Part shown: one piece after another, positions 1 through 8,479 of the stretch | Layout: every line of letters starts with the position of its first letter | Numbering within the stretch: position 1 is the first letter of the stretch | Origin: Nanoperiomorbus sp963544155 | Lineage (GTDB): Bacteria; Patescibacteriota; Saccharimonadia; Saccharimonadales; Saccharimonadaceae | DNA: 64,000 nt | Direction: 5' to 3' | Assembly (NCBI GenBank): GCA_963544155.1 | Contig: CAUUDW010000001.1 | Span: 55,974-119,973 of the forward strand | Translations under genes and position numbers: made by a program | The notes under the pieces: model-generated | What the model was told of the DNA's origin: nothing | What the model saw: only the letters and a program-made list of their open reading frames with translations | Databases searched by the model: none

Positions 1-402
1 GACTGGTCTACGACGAATTTTACCGCTACGAGTGCTGTCTAGTAATCGGTCGGTAATGATCTGATGAAGCTTGAGTATGTCATCTAGAGTGATATCTCCG
101 CCACTTCGCCGCCGGTCAATGTAGTCGAGGGCTTGCTTGTAATTATATACTTCAATCTCGGCATACTCTTGCTTGGTCAAGATTCGGTCGGAGGAGATGA
201 CTGCCCTGACCTGGTTGATATCAAGCGGGTTGCCTTCAATCGAGGTAGAACTATGGACTGATTCGACACTGGCTCGATGGCGCACTGATGCCTCAACTGA
301 CGGTAGAATATGACCGCTAGTAATGGTACTGCGCAGCCGCTCGATATCTTGCAGATGACGACGAACCTGGTCAGAAACCTTGAATACTGGCTGATAGCTC
401 AT
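1..402 (-). CDS. Fic family protein, 5' part (cut by window edge)
   Basis: An open frame of 134 codons runs from an ATG at 402 down to the window edge with no stop. The translation begins MSYQPVFKVSDQVRRHLQDI and holds, near residues 70-78, the motif SSTSIEGNP. This fits the (S/T)xxxE(G/N) inhibitory-helix motif of Fic proteins with an N-terminal alpha-inh helix. The catalytic HxFx(D/E)GNGR loop would lie beyond the window, so it is not seen. Fic proteins transfer AMP or other phosphate-containing groups to target proteins; many bacterial Fic proteins of this layout are of unknown target. A -10 box lies six bases before the ATG and there is no Shine-Dalgarno. Family call is good, activity unknown. 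Confidence 0.8.
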   Translation of the reverse strand, partial: MSYQPVFKVSDQVRRHLQDIERLRSTITSGHILPSVEASVRHRASVESVHSSTSIEGNPLDINQVRAVISSDRILTKQEYAEIEVYNYKQALDYIDRRRSGGDITLDDILKLHQIITDRLLDSTRSGKIRRRPV

Positions 403-408
403 AAGCTT

Positions 409-414
409 ATTATA
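409..414 (-). promoter_or_regulatory. -10 box of the Fic gene, leaderless geometry
   Basis: TGC-TATAAT on the minus strand ends 6 nt before the ATG at 402, so transcription should begin at or next to the start codon. No Shine-Dalgarno is present. Confidence 0.6.
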
Positions 415-473
415 GCACTTTGCGTCAAAGTTTGCGCCATGTTTGCGCCAAAACAGCGGTTGGCTTGGTGGAG

Positions 474-1367
474 CTAAGACTGGCGCTGTCCGTTTAAGAA
501 GTCGGTAACCGACATGCGCCGACCCGACTTGGGTGAGATCAGTTCAATCACCTGTAGAGCAGAGCCACCTTGACAGGGTATGATGTCTCGCCAGTTATCC
601 CCCTGGAACCGGTCAAGGGGCTTGAGCTTGGTGACGATCACGTCAGTGCCGGCTAGCCCCAGATGGCATTTTGGCCAGCCGTCAAAGGCGCGCAGGCGAT
701 CATAGCACTCACGGGCGGTCATAGTGTGGGGGTCGAGTCGCCCCATCTCAGAGGTGACCATGTGGCAATAAACGGCGAGATTATCGTCTTGGGGTACTCC
801 GGCTAGCTTGCCCTGAGCAATCTGATCCAGCTTATCGACCATTAGCTCGGCACCACGCTTAGCGAAGCGATCGTATAGCTGGCGAGCGGTCTCGTCGGGA
901 GCGATAGCGGCGGGCTCTTGATAAAAGATATCGCCGGCGTCCATTTCGGCGCTGAGCTTCATCAGGCTGAGCCCGGTTAATTTATCGCCGTGCATGATGG
1001 CTGTCTCGATCGGCGATGGACCACGGTAGACGGGGAGCATTGAGGGGTGAAAGTTGATGATACCACGGGGAAAGAGGTCAATGATCCGCTGGGGGACGAT
1101 TTTGCCGTAGGCGACCAGCGCTCCGATGTCAGGCTGGAGCTTAGCTAGCTGGTCTGTGATCTGACTGAGCCTAGCCGGCTGCAGACAAGTGATATCATGC
1201 TCGTGAGCCAGCCGAGCTACCTCGGGTGAATACATTTTGTGTCCACGCCCTCGAGTGGCATCCGGCTTAGTGACTACTGCGACCACTTCGTACTTAGAGC
1301 TGGTGATTAGAGCCCGGAGGGTAGGGGTGCTGATCTTATCTGTGCCAAAGAAAATTACTCGGATCAT
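474..1367 (-). CDS. fmt: methionyl-tRNA formyltransferase
   Basis: Formylates Met-tRNA(fMet) with 10-formyl-THF for translation initiation. The 297-aa protein has the family length less a short C-terminus. Catalytic residues matching E. coli N106/H108/D144 are visible as N105, H107 (NFHPSMLP, followed by YRGPSPIETA) and D143 (AEMDAGD). The start ATG overlaps the def stop codon by one base (TGATG), so translation is coupled to def. The order priA-def-fmt is the conserved bacterial arrangement. A 9-nt direct repeat (TTTGCGCCA, 431-439 and 442-450) lies just past the stop. Confidence 0.95.
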   Translation of the reverse strand: MIRVIFFGTDKISTPTLRALITSSKYEVVAVVTKPDATRGRGHKMYSPEVARLAHEHDITCLQPARLSQITDQLAKLQPDIGALVAYGKIVPQRIIDLFPRGIINFHPSMLPVYRGPSPIETAIMHGDKLTGLSLMKLSAEMDAGDIFYQEPAAIAPDETARQLYDRFAKRGAELMVDKLDQIAQGKLAGVPQDDNLAVYCHMVTSEMGRLDPHTMTARECYDRLRAFDGWPKCHLGLAGTDVIVTKLKPLDRFQGDNWRDIIPCQGGSALQVIELISPKSGRRMSVTDFLNGQRQS

Positions 1368-1978
1368 CAGCGGAGCGTTCGATTATCTTCATCGTCGGCA
1401 ATGACGCCGGAGTTAATCACCTTGCTATAAGGGCAAGCCACCAAGTCGCCTGACTTGGTGAGGACCGAGAAGGCGTCTTGGTTGTGGGAGATATGGTCGA
1501 CGAAACAGATGCCGTTAGTGTGGTCAACCTCGTGTTGTAAAACTCGTGATAGGAAGGGGTCAGTCGACTTGATCTTGATCTGATTGCCGTTGATATCGAT
1601 GGCTCGCCCCCGCACCTTGCTATAGCGAGGTACCTTACCGTAGACATCTTTGACCGACAGGCAACCCTCGTAATCAGTGATGATCTCACCCTCGTACTTA
1701 GTGATCTCAGGGTTGATTAGTACCTGGAAGTTCTTATTCTCCTTATTGTCGAAGTCGGCTCGGATGATAACGATCCGGACCGGCTTATCTATCTGGACGG
1801 CAGCCAGGGCGACGGCGACCTCGTTGGGGCGATGAGCTTCCCAGTCCAGAGTGGCGGCGATCATGTCGCTGATAATCTGGTGGGTATCGGCATCAATTTG
1901 GGTGATGCGTCGGGAGCGCTGGCGCAAGTGGTCGTTTGGCAAGGTGATGATATTTTTGTGGGTAAAGCTGGAACTCAT
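1367..1978 (-). CDS. def: peptide deformylase
   Basis: Removes the formyl group from nascent proteins. In this 203-aa protein motif 2 is EGCLS with the metal ligand C106, and motif 3 is HEVDHTNG with H149, the catalytic E150 and H153. Motif 1, normally GxGxAAxQ, reads AVALAAVQ (residues 55-62), so both glycines are alanine; the Gln that contacts the active site is kept. The C-terminus is about 30 residues longer than in compact bacterial enzymes. It has its own promoter (1985-1990), six bases before the ATG, and overlaps fmt downstream. Confidence 0.93.
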   Translation of the reverse strand: MSSSFTHKNIITLPNDHLRQRSRRITQIDADTHQIISDMIAATLDWEAHRPNEVAVALAAVQIDKPVRIVIIRADFDNKENKNFQVLINPEITKYEGEIITDYEGCLSVKDVYGKVPRYSKVRGRAIDINGNQIKIKSTDPFLSRVLQHEVDHTNGICFVDHISHNQDAFSVLTKSGDLVACPYSKVINSGVIADDEDNRTLR

Positions 1979-1984
1979 AGAGGT

Positions 1985-1990
1985 ATTATA
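1985..1990 (-). promoter_or_regulatory. -10 box of def, leaderless geometry
   Basis: TGA-TATAAT on the minus strand ends 6 nt before the def ATG at 1978. No Shine-Dalgarno is visible in the 6-nt spacer (ACCTCT). Confidence 0.6.
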
Positions 1991-2052
1991 TCAGATGATG
2001 AATTGATGCCGGGGTGGTCTGTCGTCCAGGGTGGCGACGGGGGCGGTGTGGG

Positions 2053-4020
2053 CTAGAGTAGGCTGACCGGATCTAGCCTGACTTGCCACTTACCACCGTC
2101 GGACTTGATCTGCTTAGCAATATCAACCAGGATGTGTCGTTTACCGGATCTGACTACGATTTGCCAGCGATAACTACTGCGAGTCCGCTCATGCCAGGCG
2201 GGCGACGGTCCGAGTAGTTTAGCGCTGGCTGGCAGGCGCTGACGTAATTTACTTGCTAAGCGGCTGATGGCTGTAGTGGCGCCATGCTCGGTCTTGTAGC
2301 TGCAAGTAATCTGTAGTAGGTAACTAAAGGGTGGGAAGTGACCCTGTTGACGCCGAGCTAGCTCCTCTTTGTAAAACTTAGCGTAATCTTGGCTGGCACC
2401 ATAGCGAACAGCCGGCGCTTGGGGTTGATAGGTCTGAATGATGGCGGTGGTAGCTTGGTTGCTCCTACCCACTCGTCCACAAGCCTGAGCGATCAGCTGA
2501 AAAGTTCGTTCACTGGCGCTGAAGTCGGGTAGGCTGAGCCCGGCATCGGCCTGGACTATGCCGACCACGGCGAGGTGAGGTAGATCAAGTCCTTTAGCAA
2601 TGGTCTGAGTCCCGATGATGATATCGGTTGTGCCATCTCTGAGCTCGTGGTAAACATCCTGGACGGCTTCACCTCTTAACGTGTCGCCGTCAAAACGCCG
2701 TAGCTTGGCGGCCGGGAAAAGTCGCTTTACTTCCTCCTCAATCCGCTTAGTACCGATGCCCTTGTAGGTAATATCAGGCTGATGGCAGTCGGGGCAAGTC
2801 ATGGGTGGCTGCTGATGGTGTCCACAGATGTGACAGACTAGCTGATACTTGTCGTGGTGTAGGGTGAGCGGAGTGAAGCAATTCGGACAGAGAGCGGTCC
2901 AGCCACAATTTTGACAGAGAGCGAGTCCGGCCGTACCTCGCCGATTATGAAAGAGGAGGGTCTGGCGGTGCTGGCTGAGTGCTTGGCGCATTGCCGTGAG
3001 GAGTGGAATGGTGAAGAGGTCGCTCTCGGAGCGAAAATTATCCAGCCTGGTCAGATCAACTATCCTAGTAGTGGGACGGATGGCATTCGACTTAGCTAAC
3101 TGGTCCATGATGACGATGGGACGATGTAGATGCTCCGCCAGATAGTAGTCGCTGACTGAGGGGGTAGCAGAGCCGAGGACCAGTCGACATTTAGCCAGCT
3201 GAGCTAGCTTAGAGGCGACTGTGACGGTGCTGTAGCGAGGTGATTGGTCTTGGTGGTAGGACGGCTCGTGGCACTCGTCGACAATGACTAGCCCTAGCTC
3301 AGCCACGGGCATGAAGAGAGCTGAGCGAGGACCGATAATTACCAGGGGCTTGGTGCTGAATAAAATATTTCGCCAAGCTAGGTTGCGTTGGCTGGTAGCC
3401 ATGGCGGAGTGGGTAACCACCACTTGCTCGGGGAAGCGTCGTTGGAACTCGCCGACTAATTGGGCGGTCAGTGAGATCTCAGGGACGAGCATGATGACCG
3501 ACCGACCGCTATTCAACACGTCACTAGCTAGCTCTTTATACACCTCGGTCTTGCCACTGCCGGTGATGCCATGGAGCAAGATAGCGCCGGACTGCTCAGC
3601 TCGAATCCGAGTCAGGGCGGAGCGCTGACGGGCATTGAGCAAATAATGTGTACAGTCATCGCTAGATGGCCGGGGCGGCTTGATCGTCGGAGGAAGTGTC
3701 TTGGCTCGGGGCGTAGTAGTGACCTTGGCGGGTAAAATACTTTGCCAACAGTCGCCCGAGCTAGTAGCGTAATAATCAACCATCCAGTGGTGTAGCTGGA
3801 TTAGCCGGCTCGGTAGGGGGCGTTCTATTGCGACCCGGCTGATATCCTTGCAGGCAAAGTCGGGCTTAGTGGCGTGTCTAACGACCACGCCGAGTGAAGT
3901 CCGCTGACCCACTGGCACATTAACCAAAGTACCGGTATCGAGGCGGTCTGGGTGCTGATAAGTGAGCACGTCACGATACTTGCCCACATTACCAACCATA
4001 GAGACGTCATAATAATTCAT
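2053..4020 (-). CDS. priA: primosomal replication-restart helicase PriA
   Basis: A 3'-5' superfamily 2 helicase that reloads the replisome at stalled forks. The 655-aa protein is somewhat shorter than E. coli PriA (732 aa). Visible features in order: N-terminal DNA-binding region, Walker A GITGSGKTEVY near residue 155, Walker B DECHEPSYHQ (the usual DEEH box reads DECH), a zinc-binding block with four CxxC pairs (CQNCGW, CPNC, CHICG, CPDCHQ), and the helicase C-terminal motifs (DGDT, GTQTIAKGLDLP, QACGRVGRS). The start lies 8 nt from a -10 box. It is followed by def and fmt. Confidence 0.96.
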   Translation of the reverse strand: MNYYDVSMVGNVGKYRDVLTYQHPDRLDTGTLVNVPVGQRTSLGVVVRHATKPDFACKDISRVAIERPLPSRLIQLHHWMVDYYATSSGDCWQSILPAKVTTTPRAKTLPPTIKPPRPSSDDCTHYLLNARQRSALTRIRAEQSGAILLHGITGSGKTEVYKELASDVLNSGRSVIMLVPEISLTAQLVGEFQRRFPEQVVVTHSAMATSQRNLAWRNILFSTKPLVIIGPRSALFMPVAELGLVIVDECHEPSYHQDQSPRYSTVTVASKLAQLAKCRLVLGSATPSVSDYYLAEHLHRPIVIMDQLAKSNAIRPTTRIVDLTRLDNFRSESDLFTIPLLTAMRQALSQHRQTLLFHNRRGTAGLALCQNCGWTALCPNCFTPLTLHHDKYQLVCHICGHHQQPPMTCPDCHQPDITYKGIGTKRIEEEVKRLFPAAKLRRFDGDTLRGEAVQDVYHELRDGTTDIIIGTQTIAKGLDLPHLAVVGIVQADAGLSLPDFSASERTFQLIAQACGRVGRSNQATTAIIQTYQPQAPAVRYGASQDYAKFYKEELARRQQGHFPPFSYLLQITCSYKTEHGATTAISRLASKLRQRLPASAKLLGPSPAWHERTRSSYRWQIVVRSGKRHILVDIAKQIKSDGGKWQVRLDPVSLL

Positions 4021-4028
4021 CGCTAGCT

Positions 4029-4034
4029 ATTATA
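4029..4034 (-). promoter_or_regulatory. -10 box of priA
   Basis: TATAAT on the minus strand ends 8 nt before the priA ATG at 4020, predicting a 5' leader of one or two bases. No Shine-Dalgarno. Confidence 0.5.
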
Positions 4035-4121
4035 TATGATAGAGGTTTGATGTATCTTTTTATTTACAAGGGTTGTGGGGTGGGTGGAACGACCTTGTTC
4101 ACATGACAACAGCGGTGCGTA

Positions 4122-4151
4122 TTGACACGACCGGTCAGCCGGTGCTAAGCT
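4122..4151 (+). promoter_or_regulatory. sigma70-type promoter of the 909-aa surface-protein gene
   Basis: TTGACA (4122-4127) and TGC-TAAGCT (-10 at 4146-4151) are separated by 18 nt. The predicted start leaves a leader of about 35 nt that carries a GAGGA Shine-Dalgarno before the ATG at 4194. This is one of few promoters here with a recognisable -35 box. Confidence 0.45.
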
Positions 4152-4193
4152 TAAGCCAGATGAATGTAATCAGATAAAAAGAGGACAATAGCA

Positions 4194-6923
4194 ATGGCGA
4201 CAAACCCAGAGTTCAACCAAAACAGCAATCAAGCTGGCGATCAATCAGCTAATAGCTACACCAATGTATGGGACTACTTTGGCGATATTGGCTTGAACGA
4301 CCAAGAATTAGCTGACGTGATGAGTGGTCAGCCCGCTGATAAGCCTGATGTAGCGGTTGATACCACGGGTGCAACAGCCGATAAGGCAGATTCACCGACC
4401 GGCACTACTGCGGGCACTGACGTGTCAGCCGAGTATCGCTCAGAGCGACTTCAGCCCGCGGGTGAACATGGTGAGGTATCTGCCGACACCGCTAGTACGG
4501 TGGTTAAGATTGACCACTCGCCCAAGCCAGATAGCACTGAGGTAACTACGGGGTCGTCCGACATTAAGCCAGAGGCCACCGCTGAGTCGACGACTGCTGC
4601 AACTCAGGGGCCGGTAGTGAGCGAACAGCCAATCGAGTCTCCAGCCGGTTCTGCCGAGCAACCGACTATCACTACAGAGACGGTTGAACCACGAGAATCC
4701 GCTGAACGAGAGACTGATCAGGTCGACGAAATGTCGTCAGAGACCGACGCAGAGGAGTCTGAGCGAGCGATAGACGAGCGTGAAGCTGAGAGGTCTCCAT
4801 ACACCAAGGAAGAACTGGAACAGTATCGTCTGCCGGATAATGCCGAAGAGGCGCAGGCGCAAGGCCTGTTAGAGTCATTTGAAGAGAACGGCTTGGGTCA
4901 TAGCCAAGTAGACGAAGTGGTTCGTTTCGCCCTAAAGAATCCCGGTGGCGTGAGAGTTACATTAAACGACGACCAGAAGAATGCTTTTGAGGGCTGGATG
5001 AAAGATCATAGCGATTGGATGGACGGTGATGATGCTCGACGAGTGTGGCGAGCGGTGGCGCCGGACAGCGAGAAATGGCGTGATCCGGCCAACCCTGACG
5101 ACGATGTCAGTAAGTCGATCAAAGGTGGCTTCGCCAATCCGACGAACCTGGCCGACGGTAAGGCGCTGCTGCGTAGCCAGCAGAGTGCTGACGGTAAAGT
5201 AGTCGAAAAGCAAGGTAAAGCTATGCCTGCTTCAGCACGCTTCGTCAATAGACTACCGCAAGACGCCCTTAATCACCACGAACAGAAAACATTAGACCAA
5301 TCGGGTAAGAATAGGAAGCACGATAAGCAACCATCCAGGTTTAAGAAAAATATGGCGATGGCGATGGTCGGCTTGACGCTGGCGACCGCAATTGGTTCAA
5401 CGGCGGGAGCGGTGACAGCAAATGCTAAGACAGATGCCGGAGGTGGCGTATCCCCAGCTATATCTGAGACCGAAAGCGGGGGACGAGAGCAGGATTATTC
5501 TGGTAGTAAATTCAGTCAGATTCAGTCGGATCTAGTGCAAGTAGCGAGTATGGCTAGAGAAATGAGTAGACAGCAAACCGATCGTCATTACAACGCCGAC
5601 AACTTGCCCGAGACTGACTATCACATGTGGGGACATGACAACGGCGATGGCACCTATGACTGCAGCTTTAAGAAGACGGCTTCATCCTTTACCGGGGAGA
5701 TTGATACTTCTAGCCAGGAGTCTATTACCAAGCATGTCATGGAGAGCTGTGAATCTACCCCGGAGCAGCTGGCCGGTATGTCGGTGGCACTCCTACCGCA
5801 GGACGTACTGGAGCAGAATGGCTATAATGGCAATGTCAATGACTTTGCCGATCATTTGAAAGATGACAATGAAGCTAGGGCTAATGTGTTGAATGCTTTT
5901 CGAGATGTGGAGAGTAAGGTTAGCTACCAGCATGCAACTCTTGAGGAAGGGACGGTGTACAAGAGCTGGGGTATCAGCCGCACTAGTAGTGGGGAGATGG
6001 TGCTGCTAGCCAGTGGAAACCGAATTGTTCGTTCGGGGGGTAAAGACGTGCTGATAGCGAACTACACTGATCATCAGAATGTAGAGCATCGTATGGTTGT
6101 CGACCCTGACTGTGATAACCTGATAGAAATCCAAGTGAACGAAGAAGGTGAAGTGGTGCAGAGCAGAACTGTCCACCAGGGCAGTGGTGGCGGCGGCGAA
6201 GAAACACCGCCCAATACACCACCCAACAGACCACCCAATACACCACCCAACAGACCACCCAATACACCACCCAACAGACCACCTAATACACCGCCCAATA
6301 CACCACCTAATACACCGCCTAATACACCGCCTAATACACCGCCCAATACACCACCTAATACACCGCCTAATACACCACCTAATACACCGCCTAATACACC
6401 ACCTAATACACCGCCCAATACACCACCTAATACACCGCCTAATACACCACCTAATACACCGCCTAATACACCACCTAATACACCGCCAGATGATAGTAAG
6501 AAAAACGTTGACACTAACAGGCAACAGCAAAATAGCCAAGGTTCAGTTGCCGTGAATGACAATGAAGGCGGTGCCAATAACCCAACCGGTCGAACCAGCC
6601 AACCGCAACCGGGCGCTACAGTCACTAGCCCGGGCGGTAAATCTAGCGATAGCGGTAATGCTTCAGGCTCAGGCAGTGGCGGCAACAAGTCGTCCGGTAA
6701 TTCGCAGTCAACCACTACGGTTAAGACGCCAAGTGGCTCAAGTGTTACGGGAACCGGCGGTACCAGCAACCAGGATGGCACTAGAACTAATGCCGATGCT
6801 ACGGTGAGGGGGAAGGACGGTTCTACTGAGACTGCTAATGAAGCTCGCCAGAAGGCAGTAGAAGCTGATGGCTCCGGTAGCGGAATTAACCATGGAACTG
6901 TCGATGTAAAGAGTCAAGATTAG
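4194..6923 (+). CDS. large single-pass surface protein with Pro-Pro-Asn-Thr tandem repeat
   Basis: Unrecognised family, 909 aa. Residues 1-380 are acidic, Thr/Glu/Ser-rich and probably disordered, with a more ordered stretch near 200-330. A hydrophobic segment (about 386-412, MAMAMVGLTLATAIG...AVTANA) could be a membrane anchor or a very late signal sequence. Next come a possibly folded domain (about 440-655) with two cysteines, 23 copies of N(T/R)PP (674-765), and a Gly/Ser/Thr-rich tail. A Pro-rich rod after a folded domain suits a cell-surface stalk. A GAGGA Shine-Dalgarno lies nine bases before the ATG. The next gene starts 37 bp downstream with a strong Shine-Dalgarno, so the two are probably co-transcribed. 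Role unknown; adhesion is a guess from composition. Confidence 0.85.
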   Translation: MATNPEFNQNSNQAGDQSANSYTNVWDYFGDIGLNDQELADVMSGQPADKPDVAVDTTGATADKADSPTGTTAGTDVSAEYRSERLQPAGEHGEVSADTASTVVKIDHSPKPDSTEVTTGSSDIKPEATAESTTAATQGPVVSEQPIESPAGSAEQPTITTETVEPRESAERETDQVDEMSSETDAEESERAIDEREAERSPYTKEELEQYRLPDNAEEAQAQGLLESFEENGLGHSQVDEVVRFALKNPGGVRVTLNDDQKNAFEGWMKDHSDWMDGDDARRVWRAVAPDSEKWRDPANPDDDVSKSIKGGFANPTNLADGKALLRSQQSADGKVVEKQGKAMPASARFVNRLPQDALNHHEQKTLDQSGKNRKHDKQPSRFKKNMAMAMVGLTLATAIGSTAGAVTANAKTDAGGGVSPAISETESGGREQDYSGSKFSQIQSDLVQVASMAREMSRQQTDRHYNADNLPETDYHMWGHDNGDGTYDCSFKKTASSFTGEIDTSSQESITKHVMESCESTPEQLAGMSVALLPQDVLEQNGYNGNVNDFADHLKDDNEARANVLNAFRDVESKVSYQHATLEEGTVYKSWGISRTSSGEMVLLASGNRIVRSGGKDVLIANYTDHQNVEHRMVVDPDCDNLIEIQVNEEGEVVQSRTVHQGSGGGGEETPPNTPPNRPPNTPPNRPPNTPPNRPPNTPPNTPPNTPPNTPPNTPPNTPPNTPPNTPPNTPPNTPPNTPPNTPPNTPPNTPPNTPPNTPPNTPPDDSKKNVDTNRQQQNSQGSVAVNDNEGGANNPTGRTSQPQPGATVTSPGGKSSDSGNASGSGSGGNKSSGNSQSTTTVKTPSGSSVTGTGGTSNQDGTRTNADATVRGKDGSTETANEARQKAVEADGSGSGINHGTVDVKSQD
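6213..6488 (+). repeat. 23 x 12-bp in-frame tandem repeat
   Basis: Twenty-three exact-length 12-bp units encode N-T-P-P, or N-R-P-P in three early units. Later units alternate ccg/cca codons, giving a 24-bp higher-order period, a sign of duplication of unit pairs. Copy-number changes keep the frame. The repeat makes all neighbouring frames artificially open. Confidence 0.97.
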
Positions 6924-6960
6924 TCTAGGCTCAGGTATTAAGAAAGTAAAAGGAGGTATA

Positions 6961-8388
6961 ATGAAACACTTTCAGAATAAACTAAAGGTATCGCCGAGGG
7001 GCGAAAGCCCCCGAGCGACGCTTAAGGCGAAGCTGGGCTCGCTCAAGGCTAAGCTCTTCGCCACCGGGTTAGTCACGGCGCTCGTTGTGCTGCTTGGCTC
7101 GGGCACAGCCGGTGCCTGGGGTCCGGTGCGTAGCACCTTCACCATGAAGCATCCGGCACATTACATCACCTTTAACTCGATCATTGATGATCCGACTTGG
7201 GGCGATGAGCGAGGCTTCACCCTGATCAAGGATGTTACCGATATCGCCAGTGACAAGCAAAATACCGGTGAGACGGCGGCTGCTCCCAAGTACACTGAGG
7301 TGGCGACAGCGGTCAACAACCATGTCTACATGGTCAAGATGCTGGTGCATAACAGCTCGGCTGATAGACTAAAGCTGATCTCGAATAACACTCGGGCGAT
7401 GATCTCGATGCCGACTGCCAGCAACACTGACTCGGCGATGATCCAGGGCATCGTTGCTTCAGACAACTGTAATGCCGATAATAGTGGCAATAAGGGTAGC
7501 ACCTGCGCTGTCTGGGATGAGGCATACCTAAGGGCGGACGGCAAGTCCTTTAAGGTAGCTTATATCGCCGGCTCGGGACGCTACTACAATAACGTCAGAG
7601 ATTTTAAGACCAATGGTTTCACTCTGCCGGATAGCATTGCCTCGAAGGATGGTGCTCAGCTGGGCCACCAAGCGATGGACGGTAAACTCCAGGGATGCTT
7701 CCAGTATTCTGGCTATGTTACCTTCCTAATCAAAGTCACCGAAGAGCAACCGAAGTTTAACTTGACCAAGCAAGTCCGGGTCAAGGGTGACAATACTTGG
7801 CACACTAGTGTAGTAGCTAAGCCGGGGCAGACCCTGGAATACCGTCTTGAGTATAAAAACGTCGGTCAGACGACTCAGCAAAAAGTCGTCCTAAGAGACA
7901 CCCTAGCCAAGCAGACCAGCCTGGTCAATGACTCGGCTAGCGGTACGGTAAGTAACCTACAGGGCACAGTCGGTGTCAACTACATCAATGGCTCGACCAT
8001 GCTCTATAACGCCAATAATCCTAAGGGAGTTAAGCAGACTAATGATAGCTGGACGACTAAGGGCTTGATGATCGGTGACTATGCGAAGGATTCTAATGCC
8101 ATCGTCACTTATCAGGCGACAGCACCGGTCGAAGACCAGCTGCAGTGCGGTGACAACCTACTGGAGAACGTAGTAGTTGCTTTCACTGATGATGGCAACA
8201 AGATGTCGACTAGTCGAGTGACTGTCAAGCGTGAGTGCACGCCTAATCAGCCGGGCAAGCCACCCGTACCGGGTGTCCCCTCGGCCGGTAAAGCCATCAC
8301 CACGGCGGTAGTCAGCCTGACTCTATTTATCATCTGCGGCTCAATCATCTGCGTGGTGTTATCACGCCAACACAAGCAGGATAAATAA
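6961..8388 (+). CDS. secreted DUF11-like surface protein with C-terminal sorting-signal-like tail
   Basis: The 475-aa protein has a long basic N-terminus, a hydrophobic signal segment (about 33-50) and a probable signal-peptidase site after GTAGA. An extracellular region follows, then a DUF11/conserved-repeat-like beta domain (about 268-400: 'KPGQTLEYRLEYKNVG', 'VVLRDTLA'). The C-terminus has the tripartite layout of a sortase substrate: PGVPSAG, a hydrophobic stretch and a basic tail (SRQHKQDK). VPSAG would be a variant LPxTG motif; a simple membrane anchor is the alternative. The Shine-Dalgarno is a near-perfect AAGGAGGT. A strong terminator follows at 8419. Confidence 0.85.
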   Translation: MKHFQNKLKVSPRGESPRATLKAKLGSLKAKLFATGLVTALVVLLGSGTAGAWGPVRSTFTMKHPAHYITFNSIIDDPTWGDERGFTLIKDVTDIASDKQNTGETAAAPKYTEVATAVNNHVYMVKMLVHNSSADRLKLISNNTRAMISMPTASNTDSAMIQGIVASDNCNADNSGNKGSTCAVWDEAYLRADGKSFKVAYIAGSGRYYNNVRDFKTNGFTLPDSIASKDGAQLGHQAMDGKLQGCFQYSGYVTFLIKVTEEQPKFNLTKQVRVKGDNTWHTSVVAKPGQTLEYRLEYKNVGQTTQQKVVLRDTLAKQTSLVNDSASGTVSNLQGTVGVNYINGSTMLYNANNPKGVKQTNDSWTTKGLMIGDYAKDSNAIVTYQATAPVEDQLQCGDNLLENVVVAFTDDGNKMSTSRVTVKRECTPNQPGKPPVPGVPSAGKAITTAVVSLTLFIICGSIICVVLSRQHKQDK

Positions 8389-8418
8389 GTATTCGCCCTT
8401 TGGCGCACGGCAGCTCAT

Positions 8419-8446
8419 AAATCCCACCCTTGAAGGGTGGGATTTT
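8419..8446 (+). terminator. Rho-independent terminator
   Basis: An 11-bp perfect stem (AATCCCACCCT / AGGGTGGGATT) with a 3-nt loop is followed by TT after the paired Ts. It ends the 4194-8388 transcription unit. Confidence 0.9.
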
Positions 8447-8461
8447 AGTGGTAATGCTTGA

Positions 8462-8467
8462 TATAAT
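8462..8467 (+). promoter_or_regulatory. -10 box of the 1519-aa gene
   Basis: TGA-TATAAT ends 12 nt before the ATG at 8480, predicting a leader of about 5 nt. No Shine-Dalgarno. Confidence 0.5.
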
Positions 8468-8479
8468 GATAACAGCATC

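Noticed and set aside
5983..6807. Several long open frames on both strands across the NTPP repeat
   Set aside because: They are by-products of the 12-bp repeat, which leaves every frame open; they have no ribosome sites and read as monotonous repeats.
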